A model generated the notes under the pieces. The model was given only the letters and a program-made list of their open reading frames with translations. It had not been told where the DNA came from and did no database searches. Source: Symsagittifera roscoffensis (taxonomy: Eukaryota > Xenacoelomorpha > Acoela > Convolutidae). From it: a stretch of 64,000 bases of DNA. Position 1 is the stretch's first letter. Every line of letters starts with the position of its first letter. Where the stretch lies: positions 22,077,480 through 22,141,479 of the forward strand of contig NC_087065.1 in assembly GCF_963678635.1 (NCBI RefSeq), written 5' to 3'. Position numbers and translations under genes: made by a program. Positions 55,863 to 64,000 of the stretch are shown here, piece by piece.

Positions 55863-56084
55863 CTTTTCCCAAAAACGTATTATGTTTCAATCCACACCAA
55901 TGAGTCACGCTCTTTTTAATTTAGACTTAGTGTCGCGAATATCCGAGTTCGGACCTGTTTTGTATTAGTCTGGTTCTTTTTGAAAGGCAAGTTACCAGTG
56001 CAGTCACTGATACCTAGCCTGTGTATTAATAACCTAATACCTCTCGCTTTTTAGTCTTTCTTTCGTTTACCTAAGTCCTTAATA

Positions 56085-56250
56085 AAATAATACCCCTCCG
56101 GATTGGCACAAATAGGACCCTTCCGGACTGTCAGAATATAGACCCCTCCGGATTTGGACCCCTTCGAATTAGCAACTATAAGACCCCTCCGGATTCGGAC
56201 CCCTCCGGTTTTGTGGAAAGTAGACCCCTCCGGATTCGGAGCCCTTAGCT
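56085..56250. repeat. CCTCCGGATT tandem array in LTR C
   Basis: Seven or so imperfect units of the same core as in A and B, for example GACCCCTCCGGATTCGG, with A-rich linkers. Fewer units than in A. Confidence 0.8.
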
Positions 56251-57435
56251 CTGTCAAAGTAGCTTTTCGTAGTTTTCTTAATTTCAGCTTATAACCCTCC
56301 GGATACGTTCTGCGTTGCTTTTATGCTGTTTGAATTAACTGGGAAGGGTATAGGGTCCTTTCCTAGACCCCTCCGGATTGAACTTAAGGCACTTATTTGA
56401 CAATTCACACTAACGGTGAAGGGTCTTATCTTTTGCCTAATTTCGACTCTATTATGGTTGTCTTGTGCCTTCAGCCCTCTCTTTTTGTCTAGAACTGTCC
56501 TAAGTTACTTAGTTCAATTTTCAATTGCTATCAACTTTTGGTAGGGGTATAAGGGTTTTTCAGAAAAATTTATAAAACGTGAAGGGTGTACCCCTCCGGA
56601 TTTGTGTAATTTGCTAAAAACAATCTCAAAAAATTTTCTCGCTCGTTTTTCCGGGAAATTTCCCAATCCTGTCAGTAAGCTCAGCTAATCTCTGATCTAT
56701 TGGTACCAAGATCAACTCGATATGCTCTGTAGTTCCAAAGTTATTAACCAAAACGTCTTTTTTCCAAACTCAAAAATTTTCTCTCTTATAGGTTCCGCCT
56801 AACTTTTTCCGCAAATCTGGTCCTTTCGACCTAAAAATTATTGATCTGAGCTCAGAAGGCCTATAATCTTCTAGTTCAATGCAAAAGACCCGATCTAAAA
56901 CGCTTTTGTAGAAAAAATTTGCGAAAAACTATGCTACCTGGACCCCTCCGGATTGATGAATCCACCAAATCAAACACGTTATGTTCGATTTCTCTGCAAC
57001 CCGGAAGGCTTTCGGGTAGCGGGTTTTAAAACTCGTAGATTCACTAGTGGACGTTGTCCGAACAACTATTTTTACTGTCCTAACTCAAAGATTTCAAAAA
57101 ATTTTCTGATTTTATAGTGTTTCTTACTATCAAAAAATGGGAAAATTTGGTTTTTGGTACCAAACTAGTTCCAACCACTTCCGAACTAAAGTTAACCGGT
57201 TCTACTTATTACAGTAGTGCAGTTACGATGTAACACACTAATTTAGCGCTTTTTTCTGTTTCAAAAAATATCGATATCTCAAAAATCGCGACTTGTGGGG
57301 GGATCAAAATATCGCTATTTTGACCCTAAAAACCGGTCTGTTTTCGTTGTTTTTCACTGAAAAACGATATAAGACTATTAATATAGGCTATATAAGTAAT
57401 AATATTAGTATTACTATACCCCTCCGGGTTTGTTT

Positions 57436-57468
57436 ATTATCCGAATTAAGGTGCTTAACTCGGATATT
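57436..57468 (-). other. LTR hairpin with ATCCGA/TCGGAT arms
   Basis: Arms ATCCGA and TCGGAT, then TTAAG and CTTAA after one mismatch, close a GTG loop. In A (9,206-9,238) and B (32,839-32,871) the outer arm is longer, AATATCCGA/TCGGATATT. D has it at 62,121-62,148. The right arm is also the reverse complement of GCGAATATCCGAGTT, found about 1.5 kb away at 55,935-55,949. Confidence 0.6.
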
Positions 57469-58153
57469 CGCAGTTCGGTGAAGGGTCACTACAGTGCAGC
57501 ACTGTCGAGCCCCCCACAGATTACTATCTTACTTTTTGTACCAAAAGGGATACAAAACTTGTTAACGATACCCAACAGTCGATTGTTGTTGTCATTGAGC
57601 CCCTTCTTGTTGCTCCTTGTACTGCTTGCCGGATCGGTCTTCACCCAAGACCCTTCCGAATTGAGCGCAAATCAGCTAACCCTTCCGGATTGAGCGCAAT
57701 TTATCATTACCGTGCTTAAATGCTCAAATAACCCTACAGTACAAGCCTCACAAGCGGGCCACAAAATTGATCGTAACGATCCTGACTGATATAAATGCCT
57801 GCAACAACAATATATCTATCAACAACAAACGGGGGGGTTGAATCACATCTTGTCTGGGGGGATGATTTCTACTGAATTTTTACTTTTTTTTACTGTTTTT
57901 GGTTTTTTCGGTTATTTTTTATGTTTTTTGTTTTTCTTGGGTATTATACTACTTTTTGTTTGATTTTACTTATATCTTTAAGTGTTTTTGGTCACCAACC
58001 ACTCAGGGGACGAGGGGACGGCCGATCCCCCCACCCTTCCTGGTTCGTGAATTTTCAGTCTTAACTAGGTTAAAAAAACTATTCACGGCAACCCGGAAGG
58101 CCTCCGCGTTCCGAACTACCCTTCCGCCCCGGCGGTTTTAGGCCTATTAAGGG

Positions 58154-58195
58154 CGTTAATGTGAGCATCCGCTCGGCGGGGAGTGCTCGTTAACG
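58154..58195 (-). other. Long LTR hairpin with CGTTAA/TTAACG arms
   Basis: A 42-nt inverted repeat. In B (33,560-33,601) CGTTAAT pairs with ATTAACG, GAGCA with TGCTC and TCCGC with GCGGA, giving about 17 pairs. A is at 9,923-9,964 and D at 62,839-62,880, with small changes. Confidence 0.6.
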
Positions 58196-58826
58196 GTTCC
58201 GCCGGTCATGATGTTATAAAAGAATAACACCCAGGAGCGCCATAAAAACATACATGTAACATTCGCCCGGAAGATACATATCGACGGATAACAAAACTAA
58301 GTCTTAAGACGACTGGCTAGCGTCTAAACAGAGCTTTGCATGTTTTTCACCGTCTCTACCAAGCCAGTACTTTTCGGTGGTCTTTTCTAACATCGGGTCG
58401 ACAAAAACGTTTCTGTTCTCCGGCTTCGACCAGAACGCTCAAATTAACTGAATTACATGCAAAAATAGTGAGCTCATGGCTGGGTCTCAGTATCCCCAGA
58501 CCACGAGGTCACTCCTAAATCAGGGCTACTACTTATTATATTACTATTGTTTTTGTTCAGTAGATAAAAATCATCATCTCCATCGAAGATGGATCAACCC
58601 TTTCCCCCCAACTCTTAGCACCTCATCCTTGTCAAAACTAATCCAAATATCAATTAAATTCAAGTCAGGACATGACAGGATGCTAAAAGTTCACACGAGT
58701 CAATAAAAGTTTTCCGTCCCGAGACCCTTCCGGATTCTTGAATCCGCTGAATCAAGCCCGTTGATCTCGATTTCTTCCCAATCCGGAAGGCTGGTTTCTT
58801 ACCCTTCACCGTTGTTCGCAACGGCT

Positions 58827-58858
58827 TTGCAACTATTGTAGCAGCACAATAGTTGCAA
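58827..58858 (-). other. LTR hairpin with perfect 12-bp stem
   Basis: TTGCAACTATTG pairs with CAATAGTTGCAA around an 8-nt loop. Present in every LTR: 10,584-10,615 (one mismatch), 34,232-34,263, 35,220-35,251 and 63,514-63,545. It is directly next to a CCGTTG/CAACGG hairpin. Confidence 0.7.
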
Positions 58859-58991
58859 CTCGGAACGTTCTCTGCAATCTGCTGCTGTTTTTCAATCACG
58901 ATTGTCGTTGTTATCGTCAGCGCAACTAATGTTGTTGTGTTTTCTCACTCGTTTTTTGTTAAAATGGCCGTTTCAGCATTTCTCAGAAATG

Positions 58992-58999
58992 TGACGTCA
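58992..58999. promoter_or_regulatory. CRE-like TGACGTCA near LTR start
   Basis: The palindromic consensus bound by CREB/ATF factors lies about 170 nt inside the LTR on the element strand. It is also exact at 34,403-34,410, 35,385-35,392 and 63,679-63,686, and has one change in A (10,758-10,765). A place in the promoter is inference. Confidence 0.5.
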
Positions 59000-59169
59000 T
59001 CATTCGAATTTTTGAAATTTTAAAATACTAGAAAATTCCAGCCCTCACCGTTTGGCTAAACGTTCCAATAACGCCCTTAGTTCTTAAAAACCACCAATCC
59101 GGAAGGCTTACTGCTAAAATTCCGAATTCTGCAGAGATTGCATTTTTCACATTCTGGTCGAATGTCACA

Positions 59170-61108
59170 CGCATTAGTTGATAGTGTTGTGTAATGCGTT
59201 GCTAGCATCGTACGAAGTTCATCATTTTTCACACCATCGATGATTTTTGAGGCTACGGCCAGGTTCATCCTTCGGTTTGACTCATCCGGTTGGCTGCTTC
59301 TTCTCAGCATTTCCAAATCATCGAGAAACTTGTCTATGGTTTCATCCTCCCGTTGCCTCCGTTTCTCGAAGCGCATCATCGCCTGGTGCCCCTGCACCCC
59401 TGATCCGAAACGGTTTAACAAGATTTCGAAGATTTTCTCTGCAGTGTCACGTTGATACTGTTTTTTGGCCATGACATACAAGGCTCTGTATGCGGTGCAT
59501 CCCTGCAATCCGAATAGCCGTGAGTGTTTACCGCTTGGCCCACATGACTCCTCCCCGGGCTTGCATGCCCTCTGTTACCGGAATCACTTCTCCCAGTCGC
59601 ATGTGTGCCTTGCGTTGGTTGTTCATTAGAGGTCTGTCTGTTCCCCGTTGAACTTGCTCTATTGTTCGGGCCCCATGCTCCATTATCCCTTGTGGCATAG
59701 CCTGATGAACTGCCCCTGCCTCTAGTGGATCCATACGTCTTCCTCTTTTGATGTTCATTGAAGTTCACCTTCGGTTCCCTGCTGGGACCTCCCGAATTCG
59801 GTTCTCCTTCTTTTGATCCACTCTTGCTGCTTAGTAGCCCGTCCAACCTATCCATGATAGCCTGAGTTCGCCTCTCCATCATCGCATCTATCTTTGTGTC
59901 AAGAGTCCCAAGAGACTGCTCTTGCTGAATTCTTAACTTCTCCATGTCGGCTCTTAAGCGTAACTCCCTCTGTTCCGCCTCTCTTGTCATTCGCGACAAG
60001 TTCCTCGTCATGTGTTCATCCGTTCTCTCTTTCAAGCGTTTTTCGCTCCTGTCAACTTCTTGTCTGTTGCGGTTTATTTCTTCCCGCAGCCTTTCCCTCT
60101 CAATGTGAACTGCTCTTTCTAGTTCACTCATCCTTATTGACATTTGCTCGTTTTGTTCTCCTAAACTGTCCACTATGTTGTTTAAGGCTTCCTCTAGTGC
60201 TGCCCCGTTATCCACGAGTGGCGTTACTAGTGGTGGTGTAACCCTGTCGGTCCCAGGTAACTTCGTGCTTGTCGAGATCCGGGCCTTGACTCTCTGCTTC
60301 AACGTCTTTTCTTTGTTTATTTCAGGATCAATTAACGCGTTGCCGAGCCCTCTGGTTTTATTCTGACCAGGTTGTGGCTCCGAACTTGCTCTAATCGCGA
60401 AGTCTTTTGACTGGCCTGGTGTGTTTGCCTCTTTGCTTATCGTTGTCACTACACCAAATTTGTCCATGGTTCCAGTCTCTCTTCCGACGTGTGCCTCACT
60501 CTCCTGGATCGAACTATTGAGGCTTACTTGAGATCCAGAGTCCCCTTGCTCCTCTTCATCTTCTTCCTCCTGAGACTCGCCATCGTTTCCTGCTCCTCCT
60601 CCCATGCTGAATGGAAAGATGTTTCCGAAGGTGTTCTTCATTCTTTCTGAGAACGATGATGATGTCGTTTGTTTCCCAGTTCCGCTTGCCATCATAGTGT
60701 TGTCTGTCGGAGATCTTCTCGTTGCCGCTACCTCAGTTGAGATGTCGGACAGTTCCGACATCTCTTCTCGATCCAATGTCCCGGTGGAAGTGGCAAAATC
60801 ATGGCCTTGTTCTACCGGGGTAGATTCACTCGCCAGCCTTCTGCCTCTCCCTTCCAGTTCATTTACTTCCTGGTTGTCATTCATGGTATGGTCCGTATTG
60901 ACCTCCACTTCTAACAGTTCTCTTCGCTCTTCTGAGGTCTTTTGACTTCTCGTTTCAACCATTCTGCCTGAAACCGTCCGCCTTTTGTCAGACCGGGATC
61001 GCTTGATCCAATCCACAAAAGGATCGGTCATTGTTTTTCTTTGCTTTTCAGGTATGAATTTCCTAGAGCTATTACCTCGTTTTGGTATCCTTGACTTGTC
61101 TAAACTCA
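59170..61108 (-). pseudogene. gag: Copy D gag fragment
   Basis: Starts at the ATG at 61,109 (MSLDKSRI) and keeps the N-terminal 26 codons in frame, unlike C. It has the acidic part, the coiled coil and the Gly/Arg/Ser-rich region. After CRDAPHTEP an internal deletion shifts the frame; the capsid-like segment KKQYQRDTAEKIFEIL then resumes in the other frame and runs to 59,170. It is almost identical to C except for a B-like patch at about 59,480-59,640. Confidence 0.88.
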
Positions 61109-61109
61109 T

Positions 61110-63856
61110 TCTCTATTTGTCACTTTCCTATGCCTACTCTTGACTCAATTGCTAGAGACCTTATAGTTTTATTTTGTCTAGAACTGTCCTAAGTTACTTA
61201 GTTCAATTGCTATCAACTTTTGGTAGGGGTATAAGGGTTTTTCAGAAAAATTTATAAAACGTGAAGGGTGTACCCCTCCGGATTTGTGTAATTTGCTAAA
61301 AACAATCTCAAAAAATTTTCTCGCTCGTTTTTCCGGGAAATTTCCCAATCATGTCAGTAAGCTCAGCTAATCTCTGATCTATTGGTACCAAGATCAACTC
61401 GATATGCTCTGTAGTTCCAAAGTTATTAACCAAAACGTCTTTTTTCCAAACTCAAAAATTTTCTCTCTTATAGGTTCCGCCTAACTTTTTCCGCAAATCT
61501 GGTCCTTTCGACCTAAAAATTATTGATCTGAGCTCAAAAGGCCTATACTCTTCTAGTTCAATGCAAAAGACCCGATCTAAAACGCTTTTGTAGAAAAAAT
61601 TTGCGAAAAACTATGCTACCTGGACCCCTCCGGATTGATGAATCCACCAAATCAAACACGTTATGTTCGATTTCTCTGCAACCCGGAAGGCTTTCGGGTA
61701 GCGGGTTTTAAAACTCGTAGATTCACTAGTGGACGTTGTCCGAACAACTATTTTTACTGTCCTAACTCAAAGATTTCAAAAAATTTTCTGATTTTATAGT
61801 GTTTCTTACTATCAAAAAATGGGAAAATTTGGTTTTTGGTACCAAACTAGTTCCAACCACTTCCGAACTAAAGTTAACCGGTTCTACTTATTACAGTAGT
61901 GCAGTTACGATGTAACACACTAATTTAGCGCTTTTTTCTGTTTCAAAAAATATCGATATCTCAAAAATCGCGACTTGTGGGGGGATCAAAATATCGCTAT
62001 TTTGACCCTAAAAACCGGTCTGTTTTCGTTGTTTTTCACTGAAAAACGATATAAGACTATTAATATAGGCTCTATAAGTAATAATATTAGTATTACTATA
62101 CCCCTCCGGGTTTGTTTATTATCCGAATTAAGGTGCTTAACTCGGATATTCGCAGTTCGGTGAAGGGTCACTACAGTGCAGCACTGTCGAGCCCCCCACA
62201 GATTACTATCTTACTTTTTGTACCAAAAGGGATACAAAACTTGTTAACGATACCCAACAGTCGATTGTTGTTGTCGTTGAGCCCCTTCTTGTTGCTCCTT
62301 GTACTGCTTGCCGGATCGGTCTTCACCCAAGACCCTTCCGAATTGAGCGCAAATCAGCTAACCCTTCCGGATTGAGCGCAATTTATCATTACCGTGCTCA
62401 AATGCTCAAATAACCCTACAGTACAAGCCTCACAAGCGGGCCACAAAATTGATCGTAACGATCCTGACTGATATAAATGCCTGCAACAACAATATATCTA
62501 TCAAAAACAAACGGGGGGGTTGAATCACATCTTGTCTGGGGGGATGATTTCTACTGAATTTTTACTTTTTTTTTTTACTGTTTTTGGTTTTTTCGGTTAT
62601 TTTTTATGTTTTTTGTTTTTCTTGGGTATTATACTACTTTTTGTTTGATTTTACTTATATCTTTAAGTGTTTTTGGTCACCAACCACTCAGGGGACGAGG
62701 GGACGGCCGATCCCCCCACCCTTCCTGGTTCGTGAATTTTCAGTCTTAACTAGGTTAAAAAAACTATTCACGGCAACCCGGAAGGCCTCCGCGTTCCGAA
62801 CTACCCTTCCGCCCCGGCGGTTTTAGGCCTATTAAGGGCGTTAATGTGAGCATCCGCTCGGCGGGGAGTGCTCGTTAACGGTTCCGCCGGTCATGATGTT
62901 ATAAAAGAATAACACCCAGGAGCGCCATAAAAACATACATGTAACATTCGCCCGGAAGATACATATCGACGGATAACAAAACTAAGTCTAAAGACGCCTG
63001 GCTAGCGTCTAAACAGAGCTTTGCATGTTTTTCACCGTCTCTTCCAAGCCAGTACTTTTCGGTGGTCTTTTCTAACATCGGGTCGACAAAAACGTTACTG
63101 TTCTCCGGCTTCGACCAGAACGCTCAAATTAACTGATTTACATGCAAAAATAGTGAGCTCATGGCTGGGTCTCAGTATCCCCAGACCACGAGGTCACTCC
63201 TAGAAACAGGGCTACTACTTATTATATTACTATTGTTTTTGTTCAGTAGATAAAAATCATCATCTCCATCGAAGATGGATCAACCCTTTCCCCCCCAACT
63301 CTTAGCACCTCATCCTTGTCAAAACTAATCCAAATATCAATTAAATTCAAGTCAGGACATGACAGGATGCTAAAAGTTCACACGAGTCAATAAAAGTTTT
63401 CCGTCCCGAGACCCTTCCGGATTCTTGAATCCGGTGAATCAAGCCCGTTGATCTCGATTTCTTCCCAATCCGGAAGGCTGGTTTCTTACCCTTCACCGTT
63501 GTTCGCAACGGCCTTGCAACTATTGTAGCAGCACAATAGTTGCAACTCGGAACGTTCTCTGCAATCTGCTGCTGTTTTTCAATCACGATTGTCGTTGTTA
63601 TCGTCAGCGCAACTAATGTTGTTGTGTTTTCTCACACGTTTTTTGTTAAAATGGCCGTTTCAGCATTTCTCAGAAACGTGACGTCATCATTCGAATTTTT
63701 GAAATTTTAAAATACTAGAATATTCCAGCCCTCACCGTTTGGCTAAACGTTCCAATAACGCCCTTAGTTCTTAAAAACCACCAATCCGGAAGGCTTACTG
63801 CTAAAATTCCGAATTCTGCAGAGATTGCATTTTTCACATTCTGGTCGAATGTCACA
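61110..63856 (-). repeat. Copy D residual leader plus LTR
   Basis: About 65 bases of leader are joined at 61,173/61,174 to LTR sequence matching C from 56,485 on. Hairpins (62,121-62,148; 62,839-62,880; 63,514-63,545) and TGACGTCA (63,679-63,686) are retained, whereas the CCTCCGGATT array and the leader block are lost. Confidence 0.88.
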
Positions 63857-64000
63857 GGACGAAACGGAAGTGTAATATTTTTGCCCATACGGAGGGGTTT
63901 TATTCTGGCCAACTCGGAAGGGTAATATTTTTGCCAACTTGGAAGGGTCCCAAACCAGAAGGGTCATTTTTGCCAACTTGGATCCCTGAACGCCGCTCCT
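63857..64000. repeat. Repeat array right of copy D, opposite orientation
   Basis: The first 52 bases match 15,007-15,058. They are followed by units such as GGAAGGGTAATATTTTTGCC and GGAAGGGTCCC. These resemble the reverse complement of the LTR array (GGATTGGCA...GACCCTTCC), so a related LTR probably starts here on the other strand and runs out of the window. Confidence 0.6.

Larger units (their letters stand above)
34645..59169 (-). mobile_element. Giant Ty3/gypsy-type LTR retrotransposon, copy C (near complete)
   Basis: Copy C is 24.5 kb, with an internal region of about 19.7 kb plus the 5' LTR. Only the first 918 bases of its 3' LTR remain, so a full-length element would be about 27 kb. 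The remaining LTR stretch differs from the 5' LTR by roughly a dozen substitutions and a few short indels in about 916 bases (counted by eye), which suggests recent insertion. Gag-pol is one open frame except for a one-base loss near its start, and ORF2 has only three breaks. It is comparable in size to plant Ogre and planarian Burro elements. Confidence 0.93.
55316..59169 (-). repeat. Copy C leader plus 5' LTR
   Basis: 3.85 kb from the ancestral gag ATG to the outer LTR edge. It holds the structured leader block (55,708-55,862), the CCTCCGGATT array (56,085-56,250), hairpins at 57,436-57,468, 58,154-58,195 and 58,827-58,858, and TGACGTCA at 58,992-58,999. The part from 58,254 onward is duplicated in the 3' LTR, so the LTR is at least 916 bases and probably above 3 kb, since LTR-type motifs continue to about 55,930. 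The primer-binding site was not identified. Confidence 0.87.
59170..63856 (-). mobile_element. Copy D, internally deleted gypsy element
   Basis: Copy D has an LTR ending at 63,856 and part of gag. A deletion at 61,173/61,174 removes about 1.1 kb that holds the leader block and the inner LTR end. A second deletion near 59,477 removes about 300 bases of gag. On the left, D gag stops exactly at the outer edge of C's 5' LTR, which suggests that C inserted into D. It cannot move by itself. Confidence 0.88.

Noticed and set aside
55886..55905. Primer-binding site at TTTCAATCCACACCA followed by ATG
   Set aside because: It ends in CCA beside a possible LTR TG, but the distance from the T-loop-like part to CCA is too short for a tRNA 3' end, and copy B does not keep the TG.

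Overview
This is eukaryotic, almost certainly metazoan, repeat DNA. Nearly all of it is built from four copies (A, B, C, D) of one giant Ty3/gypsy-type LTR retrotransposon family, all read on the minus strand (right to left), plus one degraded non-LTR retrotransposon (CR1/jockey-like) on the plus strand. I see no host gene, tRNA, rRNA, CRISPR array or bacterial operon. The host species cannot be placed from the sequence alone.

Layout. Copy A (1-10,935): old and heavily frameshifted; the window cuts it within pol. 10,936-14,944: spacer, an inverted LTR relic, then the LINE (11,706-14,790). 14,945-15,073: junction repeat. Copy B (15,074-34,580): truncated at its 3' end, and missing protease, RT and half of RNase H through one 2.27-kb deletion. 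34,581-34,644: the same junction repeat. Copy C (34,645-59,169): the youngest and best preserved, with a truncated 3' LTR, an 815-bp 3' region, a second giant reading frame (ORF2, four open pieces), a 390-bp intergenic region, an intact 3,174-codon gag-pol frame, and a leader plus 5' LTR of about 3.85 kb. Copy D (59,170-63,856): a gag fragment with a deleted leader and LTR, into whose gag copy C appears to have inserted. 63,857-64,000: related repeats in the opposite orientation.

The family. A complete element would be about 27 kb. The first gene encodes gag (long coiled coil, gag domain, two zinc knuckles), aspartic protease (DTGA), RT (YVDD), RNase H, integrase (HHCC, D-D35E, GPF module), an acidic tail, and at the very C-terminus a macro domain resembling TARG1/OARD1 ADP-ribose hydrolases. 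The second gene (about 2,980 codons) carries a coiled coil, an SGNH/GDSL hydrolase domain with a complete catalytic set, a second degenerate SGNH-like domain, and about 1,500 residues I do not recognise. A 3' splice-site-like sequence lies 67 nt before ORF2, so ORF2 may be made from a spliced RNA.

The LTR and leader are unusually long and rich in structure: a roughly 150-nt leader block that folds into paired stems and is nearly invariant in three copies, three further hairpins, arrays of a GACCCCTCCGGATTGG-type repeat, and a CRE-like TGACGTCA. A CTCCCCGGACA motif recurs in pol at exact 66-bp spacing and again beside the 3' LTR. The inner LTR edge and primer-binding site could not be fixed, because no complete 3' LTR is present.
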